NCBI RefSeq assembly: GCF_008124865.1 | Contig: NZ_VNHY01000003.1 | Location: 124,001 to 188,000, forward strand | Length of the DNA: 64,000 bases | From: Fodinibius salinus | GTDB lineage: Bacteria > Bacteroidota > Rhodothermia > Balneolales > Balneolaceae | Reading direction: 5' to 3' | Shown here: in pieces, positions 46,566-55,848 of the stretch | How positions within the stretch are numbered: the stretch's first letter is position 1 | Layout of the letters: each line of letters starts with the position of its first letter | The notes under the pieces: generated by a model | Told to the model about the DNA's origin: nothing | Seen by the model: only the letters and a program-made list of their open reading frames with translations | Database searches by the model: none | Position numbers and translations under genes: made by a program

Positions 46566-47849
46566 CTAAATTAATCCCCGTGCCTTAAGCTCCAGGTACT
46601 TATTAATGGTATTGACCGAAAGGTCTTGTGGTCGTGTGAGGATCGTTTGAATGCCATGCTGATTTAAGATGCGCACGATGCTTCTTTTTTCAAAGGCAAA
46701 CTTTTCAGCCATAGTTTTTATATAAATATCCTCCTCATCCTCTGGAGTACTATCAAGCAGATCATCCAGCTCAGTATTAATAAAAAAGATATTCACCAGT
46801 AAATGCTTAGAAGCAATATGTTTTAGCACAGGCAGTTTGCGCTTCATGCTGCTGAGCGTCTGGAAGTTAGTGTACAGCAGTATCAGGCTGCGCTGGTGGA
46901 CCTTATTATGCAGAAAGGTAAGGAGCCGGTTAAAATCCGATTCCATGAAATTAGTTTCTACATTGTAAAGGGCCTCCTGGATGCGGTAGATGTGGCTCCG
47001 TTTCTTTTGGGCAGGCACAATCATATTTTCGTGGTCGCCAAAAGTAACAAAGCCCGCCTTATCATGTTTGGTGAGTGCAATATTCGAGATCGCCAGACTA
47101 CTGTTAATTGCATAGTCCAGCAGGCTTAATCCCTCAAAGGGCATCTTCATAACACGTCCGGTATCAATGACGCTGTATATTTGCTGCGATCGTTCATCCC
47201 GATACTGGTTTACCATCAAATCATTAGCGCGTGCCGTGGCCTTCCAGTTGATAGAACGCACATCATCACCGCGCACATATTCTCTGATTTGATCGAACTC
47301 CATAGTGTGACCAATACGCCTGATTTTCTTGATGCCCACATCCTGCAGTTGATCCGAGATAGCTTTTAGTTCCAGCTGACGCATTTGAATGAAAGATGGA
47401 TAGACCGGCACACTTTGTTCTTCATTAAAACGGAGTCGGCGTTCAACAAGTCCCAATGGTGATGAGGCATACACATTTAAAGCACCGAAGCTATATTCAC
47501 CGCGTTGGGTAGGTGTTAACTCATAACTTATTTCAGTAGATTTGTGGGCATCAGCTTTGAAGTCGAAGTGATGATTGCGCCGCTGAAATTGAAACGGAAG
47601 CTCATCGATAATTGTAAATGAGGCATGAAACGGATAGACGTGGGACAGTGTAATCGAAATGTGATTTGGATCCCCGTTGGAGAGTCGTTTTGGTAAGTTT
47701 CTACCTGCTTGTACCGGTTGGTTATATCGAAAGAGCATCAGGCTGTCAATGACGATGCATATACCCATAGCCAGCAACAGCATTTTTGCTGCAGCATAGA
47801 GCAGGGGGTAAAAATAGCCAAGTATAAAAATACCGGCTATAACGGCCAA
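46566..47849 (-). CDS. DUF58 domain-containing membrane protein
   Basis: 427-residue membrane protein: two N-terminal helices, a periplasm-type beta region (about 50-150), and a C-terminal vWA-like DUF58 region with RRIGHTMEFDQIREYVRGDDVRSINWKATARANDLMVNQYRDERSQQIY (in parts). DUF58 proteins occur next to MoxR ATPases in envelope or metal-insertion complexes. The start is uncertain: TTG 47849 is the first standard codon, but an in-frame upstream extension (IVRFLRNIYLKDRLFTLL) looks like the family's native N-terminus and has no ATG, GTG or TTG. It follows moxR with little space. Confidence 0.87.
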   Translation of the reverse strand: MAVIAGIFILGYFYPLLYAAAKMLLLAMGICIVIDSLMLFRYNQPVQAGRNLPKRLSNGDPNHISITLSHVYPFHASFTIIDELPFQFQRRNHHFDFKADAHKSTEISYELTPTQRGEYSFGALNVYASSPLGLVERRLRFNEEQSVPVYPSFIQMRQLELKAISDQLQDVGIKKIRRIGHTMEFDQIREYVRGDDVRSINWKATARANDLMVNQYRDERSQQIYSVIDTGRVMKMPFEGLSLLDYAINSSLAISNIALTKHDKAGFVTFGDHENMIVPAQKKRSHIYRIQEALYNVETNFMESDFNRLLTFLHNKVHQRSLILLYTNFQTLSSMKRKLPVLKHIASKHLLVNIFFINTELDDLLDSTPEDEEDIYIKTMAEKFAFEKRSIVRILNQHGIQTILTRPQDLSVNTINKYLELKARGLI

Positions 47850-47896
47850 CAGGGTAAAGAGTCGGTCTTTTAGGTAGATATTTCGGAGGAAACGGA

Positions 47897-48901
47897 CTAT
47901 CGCGGTACCTCAATTTGTTCTAAAATTCGGCTTATTACTTCATCGGCATTGGTTCCTTCCATTTCTTTTTCGGGAGTCAGTATCAGCCGGTGTCGTAAGA
48001 CCGGAGGTGCCATCTGTTGTACATCTTCTGGAATTACGAAATCACGTCCCATAACAGCGGCCCAGGCCTGTGAAGCACGCATTAAAAATACAGATGCCCG
48101 CGGTGATGCTCCCATGTGGATGGCACTGTGATTACGGCTGCGCTGAGTAATTTGGGTAATATATTGCATCAGCGATTTTTCAACATGAACCTGGGTTACT
48201 TTTTGTTGGTTTTTGATCAGACGTTTAGACTCAACTACGGCCTCGAGCTGATCGGGATTTGTTTTATGGTTTCGTTTGTGGGCACCTTCAAGAATTGCCG
48301 TTTCGTGATTCGATTCGGGATATCCAACTTCAATTTTAAACAGAAAACGATCAAGTTGAGCTTCAGGCAGCTTGTATGTGCCCTCTTGCTCAATAGGATT
48401 TTGTGTTGCCAGGATGATGAAAGGTTCATCCATTGTATAAGTAGTGCCGTCAACAGATATTTGTCGTTCTTGCATCACCTCAAAAAGAGCAGCCTGTGTT
48501 TTAGCGGGCGAACGGTTTACTTCGTCAATGAGCACTACATTGGCAAAAACCGGACCTTCTTTAAAATTGAATTCTGTTGTTTTGGGATTAAAAACCGAAG
48601 TGCCAATTACATCCGAGGGCATAAGATCGGGGGTAAACTGTATGCGCGAAAAATCCGTAGAAATGGTTTGAGCCAGTAGTTTGGCCGACAACGTTTTAGC
48701 TACGCCAGGTACACCTTCGATAAGTACGTGTCCATTAGCCAGCAGAGCCGTAATTAACAGGTCGATCATTTTCTGCTGGCCCAAGATAATTTTACTGATT
48801 TCTGCACGTATTTGATCAGCCATTTCTTGGATGCCCGAAAGATCGGTGCGATCTTCGAATGAAGGTGCAAAGGTGTTTGATTCTTCAGATGTATTATTCA
48901 T
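47897..48901 (-). CDS. MoxR family AAA ATPase
   Basis: AAA chaperone-type ATPase of 334 residues: Walker A GVPGVAKT (near 64), FTPDLMPSDVIGTSVFN, Walker B VVLIDEVNRSPAKTQAALFEVMQERQI, sensor 1 LATQNPIEQEG and the arginine-finger region AQLDRFLFK. MoxR ATPases usually act with DUF58 and vWA proteins to assemble or switch on partner complexes. The start overlaps the DUF4350 stop by 4 nt, and DUF58 follows 47 nt downstream, so the whole set is one operon. Confidence 0.93.
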   Translation of the reverse strand: MNNTSEESNTFAPSFEDRTDLSGIQEMADQIRAEISKIILGQQKMIDLLITALLANGHVLIEGVPGVAKTLSAKLLAQTISTDFSRIQFTPDLMPSDVIGTSVFNPKTTEFNFKEGPVFANVVLIDEVNRSPAKTQAALFEVMQERQISVDGTTYTMDEPFIILATQNPIEQEGTYKLPEAQLDRFLFKIEVGYPESNHETAILEGAHKRNHKTNPDQLEAVVESKRLIKNQQKVTQVHVEKSLMQYITQITQRSRNHSAIHMGASPRASVFLMRASQAWAAVMGRDFVIPEDVQQMAPPVLRHRLILTPEKEMEGTNADEVISRILEQIEVPR

Positions 48902-50091
48902 CGTGATGATTGTTGGTAAAAGGTTTCAATTTGGTTATTCAGCTTCCAAAGTTCTTTTGCAGAAATATCTTGTTTCTTTTTAATAGCTGTAATTTGCTCA
49001 AAGAGATGTTGTACTGTTTCAATATCTGTATCAGTTCGCTGGGCTACTCGCTGTACAAAATTGGGATGTTCACGTCCGACATCCACATTCAACTCTTCGC
49101 GGATATAATCCATCAAGTAAATAATTTTCTTGTCCGACAGTTCTTTACGGTTGCCGCTCTGATGGGATAATCGACCAATGGTTTCAATAAACTGCAGCGT
49201 CGTATTTTGGGGTTTCTCAATTATTGGGATGATGCGCTCACGTCGTTTTGCACGAAAGATAATAAATAAAAACAGTCCGCAAAGTGTGGTAATCCATGCC
49301 CATTTTAGAGAATCACGGGACACGATATAACGGAGCGGAGAGCTGTTTGTAGCCCGGCCTGCCTTGTAATATTCATCCCATGCTGTGGGAGCTTTTGGCA
49401 GATATGACAAAGTGCGAAAGGCATAGGTTGCCTGACTATAATTTCGCATATAATAATTGGTGAAAATATAAGGCACAGTATGAATATAAAAAGCTCCATC
49501 CCCGTTTTTGATTCTAATAAAGTTTGACTGATCTTTTTCGGTGGTGCCCAATACGGTGGTGTTTGCAGTATCAAAATCAGTAAAATGGAATTCTGCAAGT
49601 TGTTTAGAATACCCCCAGCCCCCAGGTTTTTGCAGCCGCTTGTTTGTAAAAGAAAAATGAACGGTATCTTGTTGCAAGAGTTTAAGACCGTTTTCGAAAA
49701 TAGGAGCTTCAGATAGTGAAATTCCGAGCGTATCGGCTAATGTACCCTGAATTCGGTAAGCAGAAATAAAGATATTTTTTCCTTCTTTCACTTGCCGGAC
49801 TAATCTTTCAGTCTCAAATTTGTCGGGACTAAATTTATTATTAATGAAAATGATGTTCTTGCCCTTAAGTGAGTCGTCAGTGGTGTAAACAGGCTTATTT
49901 TGGTAGCGGAGATCTTCCTCAGGAAAAAGTTGAGGCAACTTATCTCGCATAATAAAACACCCATATGGTATTTTAGAGATACCTGAATAACTTTCTGTCC
50001 AGTTGATGGGTTTGGGCTGACTCCATTCATACACAAAATAGGCCAGAAGAGAAACGGTTAAAATACTTATGTATAGATGTTTCTTTTTCAC
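48898..50091 (-). CDS. DUF4350 domain-containing membrane protein
   Basis: 397 residues with a membrane helix near the N-terminus (about 5-22) and another at about 270-290, followed by a C-terminal cytosolic helical part. The extracytoplasmic part has GISKIPYGCFIMRDKLPQLFP and FINNKFSPDKFETERLVRQVKEGKNIFISAY (in parts), a DUF4350-like fold. It overlaps DUF4129 (upstream) and moxR (downstream) by 4 nt each, the classic translational coupling of this gene set. Function is unknown; a role in the MoxR complex is inferred. Confidence 0.82.
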   Translation of the reverse strand: MKKKHLYISILTVSLLAYFVYEWSQPKPINWTESYSGISKIPYGCFIMRDKLPQLFPEEDLRYQNKPVYTTDDSLKGKNIIFINNKFSPDKFETERLVRQVKEGKNIFISAYRIQGTLADTLGISLSEAPIFENGLKLLQQDTVHFSFTNKRLQKPGGWGYSKQLAEFHFTDFDTANTTVLGTTEKDQSNFIRIKNGDGAFYIHTVPYIFTNYYMRNYSQATYAFRTLSYLPKAPTAWDEYYKAGRATNSSPLRYIVSRDSLKWAWITTLCGLFLFIIFRAKRRERIIPIIEKPQNTTLQFIETIGRLSHQSGNRKELSDKKIIYLMDYIREELNVDVGREHPNFVQRVAQRTDTDIETVQHLFEQITAIKKKQDISAKELWKLNNQIETFYQQSSR

Positions 50092-50804
50092 TCTACAGAC
50101 TGCATTTGTGTTGTCATTTCTTTAAATCGGCTGTGCATATGTTTAAAATCATCACCAGAAATTGAAAAGCCGCCGTACTCGGTAAATTCATAGTAGCGGG
50201 TAACTTCACGAAATAGATTACGCAATCGTGATTCCTTAATTTCGTGAAGATAATCGTGGTTGGTTTTATTTTGTTTCCATTCTATATACCCACCTTGTTG
50301 CAGTTGATGTAGTTTCTGCTGGTATAAATATCGAATAGCTAACCGGTATTGTTGGTTATCAATAGCCTTGGTGACCAGCCGGTCCCAATTGTGTGTTTCA
50401 TTTTCAGCTTGGTTGATACTAAATTCTTGGGGACGCTCAGCCGTGCTACCTGCAAAAAGTTGCCGGAGATTTCCTTTTAGGTATTGGTTTATCAAAAGGA
50501 TGATAAGACCGCCAAACAGCACATATAAAAGTATTTTTAGTAAACCGCGGATGGTAGCATTACTAAAAAATTTATTGAGCTGTTCGCCAATCCAGCTTTT
50601 AATTTTATTCAGCAGTGATTGTTCTTCTTTAGGTGTTCGCCCATAATTAAATGCTTCGTCATTACTATATTCCGCCCAATCTTCTTGTGCAGGTTGCCGT
50701 ACCTCTACCGCTGTAGAGTCGGTTTGTATGGTTTGCTGTGCACCTAGAACTGAAGGTTGCAATGCAAACAAAAAAAGTATGAAAAAGAGGCGGTATAGAT
50801 GCAA
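50088..50804 (-). CDS. DUF4129 domain-containing membrane protein
   Basis: 238 residues: signal peptide or first helix (about 5-22), an extracytoplasmic acidic stretch with FNYGRTPKEEQSLLNKIKSWI, one membrane helix (about 95-112, LLYVLFGGLIILLINQYL), and a C-terminal cytosolic domain with YRLAIRYLYQQKLHQLQQGGYIEWKQNKTNHDYLHEIK (in parts), the DUF4129 hallmark of Tyr/Leu helices. It overlaps DUF4350 by 4 nt and follows the membrane-protein gene by 10 nt. Confidence 0.85.
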   Translation of the reverse strand: MHLYRLFFILFLFALQPSVLGAQQTIQTDSTAVEVRQPAQEDWAEYSNDEAFNYGRTPKEEQSLLNKIKSWIGEQLNKFFSNATIRGLLKILLYVLFGGLIILLINQYLKGNLRQLFAGSTAERPQEFSINQAENETHNWDRLVTKAIDNQQYRLAIRYLYQQKLHQLQQGGYIEWKQNKTNHDYLHEIKESRLRNLFREVTRYYEFTEYGGFSISGDDFKHMHSRFKEMTTQMQSVE

Positions 50805-50814
50805 AATGGGGTAG

Positions 50815-51690
50815 TTAGCTTTCAGCTCCAGCTGAGTCGTCGATTTGTTGGATACGTTCGGTTAGTTCTTTGCCTTCTTTACGTTCTATGAGGTTGTAGT
50901 AGTGCATCCCCAAGCAAATATACACGATGGTGTAGAAAACATAGCTAAGAGAAGTAGTTAGGCCATAAAAAATGGAAAAAATAGGTCCCAGTGTTTGTTC
51001 CATGGTTTCAGGATCTTCCAAGCCTGAAAATCCCGAGAAAAAGCTAACAATTATAAACGGGAAAGTAATGGCATTAGTCATAAGGGAGGAAAAAAGATAC
51101 ATAATAACGACTAGCCCGAAAGTGTACCACCAGTAGTTTGTTACCAAATGCCAAGAGCGTGAAAAGGCATCTCCGAAATCAACATCTTCCATTACATATA
51201 CAGCAGTGGTAAGAATAAGTTTAATAGAAATAAAGATGCCCGGAAGGATAAAAAAGATAATGCCAATGCCGGTCGCCAGTCCAATGGCCAGGGAAATTAG
51301 CAGAAGCATTAGAAAATCAGATTTAACGCCCGGCCAAATATCTTGAGGTTCAATGGAATTATTATCGACTGTTTCGTCTGCGACTAGTTTTATGTGGTGA
51401 TATACGACTGCGGCTAGGGCCGTCATGGCCAGCATACCAAATATTGAACCCGAAAGTGAAGACGCAATTACCTCGGCGATGTAAGCTCCTGACTCTATAT
51501 CTTCAGGGTCCATATTAAAGGGCGTAGTTACGAGTTGTGAAACGGCAATACCGGCTACAACAATCAATGGTACTACAAAATAGAGAATACTTTTGCCCAG
51601 CGATCGAAAATGTTCCCGAATATAGAAGAAAGGAGCAGAAACCAGATCTCCAAAATCTTGTACTTTTTTAATTTCAAAATTATTAGCCAT
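50815..51690 (-). CDS. Multi-pass membrane protein of the MoxR-DUF58 operon
   Basis: 291 residues from ATG 51690, with about six hydrophobic helices starting around residue 35 (SILYFVVPLIVVAGIAVSQL) and a charged start (NNFEIKKVQDFGDLVSAPFFYIREHF). A longer start at 51768 would extend across the spoIIM-like gene and add a Cys/Ile-rich segment that does not look native. No family named with confidence; it resembles the DUF4013 or glycerophosphodiester-phosphodiesterase-membrane-domain type proteins found in these operons. It overlaps the SpoIIM-like gene by 8 nt. Confidence 0.78.
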   Translation of the reverse strand: MANNFEIKKVQDFGDLVSAPFFYIREHFRSLGKSILYFVVPLIVVAGIAVSQLVTTPFNMDPEDIESGAYIAEVIASSLSGSIFGMLAMTALAAVVYHHIKLVADETVDNNSIEPQDIWPGVKSDFLMLLLISLAIGLATGIGIIFFILPGIFISIKLILTTAVYVMEDVDFGDAFSRSWHLVTNYWWYTFGLVVIMYLFSSLMTNAITFPFIIVSFFSGFSGLEDPETMEQTLGPIFSIFYGLTTSLSYVFYTIVYICLGMHYYNLIERKEGKELTERIQQIDDSAGAES

Positions 51691-52651
51691 TGCTAGAAGT
51701 TTTTTTATTGAACATTTGATGGGGATAATACACAAAGTACCAGAGTACAAAAAACAATGAACTGCCAATAATAAATAGGCTCAGCCCAATCGGCATTGCG
51801 GTGTAACGGGTAACGAATGATTCTAAAAGTCCTGCCATGACAAATAATGGAATTAGGCCAACAGTCATTTTGAGCCCCTCTTTGGCGCTTCGCTTAAATG
51901 ATTGGCTGCGTTTAAAGCTGCCGGGGAACAGCAGGCCGTTACCCATTACAAATCCGGCAGCACCGGCAATAATAATAGCTGAAAGCTCGAGCGTGCCATG
52001 AATAAAAATCACTAAAAGAGATTTAGTGAGTAAGTTATGACTAAAAAACATTGAGAGAAAAGCACCAATCATAATGCCATTTTTCATAAGGATGACTCCC
52101 GTGCCCAGCGAAGCCAGCAAGCCCCCAAGGAACGCTACAAACGAAACGCGTACATTATTAAAGGTGATGCCTAAAAACATATCCATCGAGTGATCCATTT
52201 TATATACTGCCATAGGATCATTTTGCTCAATATTAGTCAGTGTCATATTTACATACTGATCACCCATGATCATGCGGGTAAACATGGCATCATTGGCGGA
52301 AGAGATGGAACCAATAGCAATAGCCGTTATAAAAATCAGGAAGGCTGCTGCCAGTTTTACCCTGTGTTTATAAAAAAGAGTGGGTAATTCGTTCTTCCAA
52401 AAGTTAACAACACGTCCTTTTTCTTCTTTTTTATTCTTGTAGATTCGTTTGTGAACACGGGAAGCCAGCTGATTAAGGTATGCCGTTGTTTTACTTTGGG
52501 GATAAAAGGTCTGAGCCCAAGAGAGATCGTCGGTAAGTTGCACATACAGGTCGGCCAGCTCGTCAGCATCTGCCTTGTCGGGGTGATCAAGAAGTTGCTC
52601 AAACTCCTCCCATTTGTCGGCATTTTCCCGAAGAAATTTAACCTCTCTCAT
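51683..52651 (-). CDS. Stage II sporulation protein M (SpoIIM) family membrane protein
   Basis: 322 residues: an N-terminal cytosolic helical part (about 1-95, MREVKFLRENADKWEEFEQLL), then about five membrane helices with the SpoIIM-type segments FNNVRVSFVAFLGGLLASLGTGVILMKNGIMIGAFLSMF (in parts) and HGTLELSAIIIAGAAGFVMGNGLLFPG (in parts). Outside endospore formers this family is a general membrane component; nothing here suggests sporulation. First gene of the minus-strand operon running to DUF58, opposite the RDD gene. Confidence 0.9.
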   Translation of the reverse strand: MREVKFLRENADKWEEFEQLLDHPDKADADELADLYVQLTDDLSWAQTFYPQSKTTAYLNQLASRVHKRIYKNKKEEKGRVVNFWKNELPTLFYKHRVKLAAAFLIFITAIAIGSISSANDAMFTRMIMGDQYVNMTLTNIEQNDPMAVYKMDHSMDMFLGITFNNVRVSFVAFLGGLLASLGTGVILMKNGIMIGAFLSMFFSHNLLTKSLLVIFIHGTLELSAIIIAGAAGFVMGNGLLFPGSFKRSQSFKRSAKEGLKMTVGLIPLFVMAGLLESFVTRYTAMPIGLSLFIIGSSLFFVLWYFVYYPHQMFNKKTSSNG

Positions 52652-52784
52652 ACTGTTTCTCTTCCCGTCTAATTATATTTGAACCCGAAAATGATTTGGA
52701 TCTAAGTAATAAATTAATATTCTTCTTTAAGAAAGAGAATTTATCAGATTAGCCAAAATATTTTATGGCTTCAAGAGTAAATCT

Positions 52785-53504
52785 TTGATGAAAAATTTGA
52801 ATATTGAGACCTCACAACACGTACAGATTGACTATGAGCCAGCTGGTATAGGTCCCAGAGTAGGAGCATTTGTGATCGATTCTTTTCTAATTGGCTTGTT
52901 TCTTATTTTTAGTATCCCCTTCGTTTTTGGCGGTGCTTCTGGTCAGAGATGGGTTATTATACTTTTTTTCGTACTACCGGCCATGAGCTATCACCTGTTA
53001 TTTGAACTGTTTTTTAATGGGCAATCCATTGGTAAGAAGGCCGTGAATATTCGTGTTATCAAAACGGATGGGACACCTGGCACATTGGGTAGTTATTTGC
53101 TCCGATGGATATTTCGGCTGTTTGAAATTACAGTAACATCAGGTCTAATTGCCTTTTTTTCGATTATTATTAACGGTGAGGGACAAAGGCTGGGTGATAT
53201 GGCAGCAGGAACAGCAGTAGTTAAAACAAAGAATAACACAGGTCTTAATGATACTCTATATGCTGATATTCAAGAGGGCTATACACCGAAATATCCACAG
53301 GCGGCGGCACTTGATGACAGTGATATTTCGGTAGTGAAAGAGGTACTGCGCGATGGGTACAAATATGATCGCGGCACACAACGTAATATACTGCTAAAAA
53401 CCCGCAATGCTGTTTGCAAAAAGATGGGAATGGAGGCTGATGATCAGAATCCAAAAGCCTTTCTGGAAACTATTGTCAAGGATTATAATGTTGTTCATGG
53501 GTAA
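52785..53504 (+). CDS. RDD family membrane protein
   Basis: 239 residues. The RDD domain (about 20-155) has GPRVGAFVIDSFLIGLFLIF, YHLLFELFFNGQSIGKKAVNIRVIKTDG and LLRWIFRLFEI, with the Arg and Asp-Asp positions of the family. A cytosolic helical tail (about 165-239, KEVLRDGYKYDRGTQRNILLKTRNAVCKKMG, in parts) follows. RDD genes are regular neighbours of SpoIIM, DUF4129 and MoxR genes; this one is divergent from spoIIM across 133 nt. Confidence 0.9.
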   Translation: MMKNLNIETSQHVQIDYEPAGIGPRVGAFVIDSFLIGLFLIFSIPFVFGGASGQRWVIILFFVLPAMSYHLLFELFFNGQSIGKKAVNIRVIKTDGTPGTLGSYLLRWIFRLFEITVTSGLIAFFSIIINGEGQRLGDMAAGTAVVKTKNNTGLNDTLYADIQEGYTPKYPQAAALDDSDISVVKEVLRDGYKYDRGTQRNILLKTRNAVCKKMGMEADDQNPKAFLETIVKDYNVVHG

Positions 53505-53562
53505 ATATATATACCAATATTGTATTAAGTAGATAAGTACGAATTGGTAAAATGCTTTATGA

Positions 53563-54756
53563 CTATTGGCTATGTTGTAACAACAGTTGGTCGGTACCGT
53601 TGCGTACGGCAACATAGATATCGAAAGAACCATCGTTGTTATAATCACCGATTTCAATATCAGTTGTAAGTGGGAAGAAGTTTTTAGGAATCCAGCTGTC
53701 GGACTGATCATTAAAGAAACCGTTGCCATTATTAAGAAGCAGGCGAAGCCCGCCGTCGTAATTTCCTACAGCTAAATCAATAGCACGATCTCCGTCAAAA
53801 TCGGCAAACTCAGTATCAAAAGTATTGGACGACAAATCAGGGAGACGATCTGTGGTTTGATCCACAAAGCTACCTTGCTTATTAATAAGCAATCGATCTT
53901 GTGAAGAGGCCCCTCCTTGTAGGTTTGAGTTGCCTACAAAGAGATCAAGGTCACCATCGGCATCTACATCTGCCAGTTCTACATCACGACTTTCTTCGAC
54001 TTGATTTAAAAATGGATACCGTCCCGACTGGTCAGTAAAAAAGCCGGACCCGGTATTGATGAGAACACGATTGCTATTTTGATTGGCAATGATGATATCC
54101 TCAAGATTATTACCGGTTATGTCACCAAAGACGACATCTCTGGTGATGCCGGTAAATTGTGGAAGGCGCTGCGTGGATAAGTCATCGAAAGAGCCGTTGC
54201 CATTATTGCGCAGCAGGCTATTTTGTGTTTCGCTACCAATGAGCATGTCCGGCAGCCCATCATCATTAAAGTCGGTTAAATCGACCGATGTAAAAGCACC
54301 GTTAACAGGGATTTGATTACTAAGATCTGAGAAATTGTTCTGACTATTAATATACAACTCGCTGTTTTGCGTGCTGTTAGTTGCAAGATTTACAAAGAAA
54401 ATATCTGTGCGCCCGTCACTATTAAAATCAGTGGTAATGACAGATTGGGAATTATTGGCTTGAGACGAGATAATGGAGGTAGAGAATGTCCCATTGCCAT
54501 TGTTAAAAAGTATGAGATTTCGTGCAGTTGGCAGGGCAAGAGCAATATCCAGATCACCATCGCCGTCAAGATCAGCGGTTGAAGCATTGTTGGATGTTCC
54601 TGAAAGATTGGAAGGCAGGCTATCGGTTGCTGTATAAAAAACGCTGGCAGTATCAGGTCTGCCGCCATCATCTCCGTCGTCATTAAGATTTAGCTGGCAC
54701 GAACTGCTAATCAGCCCCACAAATAAAATTATGCAAATTAGGTAGCTGATCTTCAT
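53563..54756 (-). CDS. FG-GAP/VCBS-repeat lipoprotein (integrin-like beta-propeller)
   Basis: 397 residues with a type II signal peptide (hydrophobic core then LISSSC) and acidic Asp/Gly residues just after the Cys, as in surface-exposed lipoproteins of this phylum. It then has seven FG-GAP-like repeats, each with a calcium-type loop such as DLDGDGDLDIALA, DFNSDGRTDIFFV, DVDADGDLDLFVG and DYNNDGSFDIYVA, and NNGNGxF between blades. It is probably a secreted propeller binding Ca. Ligand and role unknown. It shares strand with cyoE but has no obvious functional link. Confidence 0.85.
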   Translation of the reverse strand: MKISYLICIILFVGLISSSCQLNLNDDGDDGGRPDTASVFYTATDSLPSNLSGTSNNASTADLDGDGDLDIALALPTARNLILFNNGNGTFSTSIISSQANNSQSVITTDFNSDGRTDIFFVNLATNSTQNSELYINSQNNFSDLSNQIPVNGAFTSVDLTDFNDDGLPDMLIGSETQNSLLRNNGNGSFDDLSTQRLPQFTGITRDVVFGDITGNNLEDIIIANQNSNRVLINTGSGFFTDQSGRYPFLNQVEESRDVELADVDADGDLDLFVGNSNLQGGASSQDRLLINKQGSFVDQTTDRLPDLSSNTFDTEFADFDGDRAIDLAVGNYDGGLRLLLNNGNGFFNDQSDSWIPKNFFPLTTDIEIGDYNNDGSFDIYVAVRNGTDQLLLQHSQ

Positions 54757-54776
54757 AATTGATATCCCTTACGAGT

Positions 54777-55682
54777 TTAAAGTAACAGCAGATCAATAAT
54801 TACAAAGGCCCAAACTGCAGGCAGATAACCAAAAGAAGCAAACATCAACTTTTTGGCGGATGATTTGTTACGTTTAAAAACAAAATGGATACCATAGTAG
54901 AGAAATACAAGACTGCTGGCGATAGCGCCTACCAAATAGAGCCAGCTGTTCATCCCAACGAGATATAATCCTGCAGAGACCGGGAGAAGTGCAATAAGAC
55001 AAGGTAAAATCATTGCTGAAGCTTTAAATCCTTTGCCATCGTTTTTAGGTAGCATCTGAAATCCGGCGGTAGAATAGTCATCCTTACAGACCCAGGCAAT
55101 AGCCATCACGTGAGGAACCTGCCACAAAAATACAATGGTAAACAAAATCCACATCGTGGTACTGCCCAAATGTCCGGTAGCTGCCGCCCATCCGCCAACA
55201 GGAGGTAGTGCACCCGGGATAGCTCCGATAAATACGTTAACAACGGAGATGCGCTTCATGGGCGTATAGATGCCGAGATATATCAATGTGGTGAGAAGGG
55301 ATACGATCCCGGCGACAAAATTAACAACGGCCAACAGGTAGATGAGTCCGCCAAAAATTAATCCCAAAGAGAAGATAACGCTTTGCTTAGGACTAATTTT
55401 ACTTGCCGGCACGGGTCGTTGTTGAGTGCGTTTCATCTTGCCGTCAAAACGCCACTCCAAAAATTGATTGTGTGCTGCTGTGCCTGATGCAATGAGCCAA
55501 GTACCAATTGTGGCATGCAACATGGTCATATAGCTAATCTCACTTCCCGATCCCAGGATAAAACCGATAAGCATACTGGCCAACACAGTAAAAGTAATGC
55601 CGGGTTTTGTCAGCTCGTAATAAGCTGTAAGCTTTTCCGTATTGATAGCGTTTAAAAGGGTAGTATCTGTGCGAATATTCAT
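54777..55682 (-). CDS. ctaB: Protoheme IX farnesyltransferase (heme O synthase)
   Basis: UbiA-family prenyltransferase that attaches farnesyl to heme b, making heme O for the cytochrome oxidase assembled downstream. 301 residues, about eight or nine membrane helices. Visible: YYELTKPGITFTVLASML, the Asp-rich region AHNQFLEWRFDGKMKRTQQRP, NVFIGAIPGALPPVGGWAA and YSTAGFQMLPKNDGKG. It is divergent from ctaA; both genes serve heme A supply for the oxidase operon to their right. Confidence 0.93.
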   Translation of the reverse strand: MNIRTDTTLLNAINTEKLTAYYELTKPGITFTVLASMLIGFILGSGSEISYMTMLHATIGTWLIASGTAAHNQFLEWRFDGKMKRTQQRPVPASKISPKQSVIFSLGLIFGGLIYLLAVVNFVAGIVSLLTTLIYLGIYTPMKRISVVNVFIGAIPGALPPVGGWAAATGHLGSTTMWILFTIVFLWQVPHVMAIAWVCKDDYSTAGFQMLPKNDGKGFKASAMILPCLIALLPVSAGLYLVGMNSWLYLVGAIASSLVFLYYGIHFVFKRNKSSAKKLMFASFGYLPAVWAFVIIDLLLL

Positions 55683-55848
55683 GCTTTGAGAGTACTTTAA
55701 ATCATGCTCAATTTATGGATTTTTCTCCTAAATTGTTATTCTCACAGAGACATAATTTCTATTATAATTGGACTTATTCTACTGGACTTTAAGTTCAATT
55801 GAGACAACAGAATTTGTAATTACATCGGCTAAGCCTGAAAGATTTATT

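Noticed and set aside
48116-48679. 187-residue plus-strand ORF
   Set aside because: Lies wholly inside moxR on the other strand; the moxR motifs are clear and this frame has no recognisable domain.
51683-52651. Sporulation function from the SpoIIM name
   Set aside because: No other sporulation gene; family is widespread in non-spore-forming bacteria.
53512-53556. Inverted repeat TACCAAT/ATTGGTA between RDD and FG-GAP genes
   Set aside because: AT-rich arms, long loop, no T-run; weak as a terminator.
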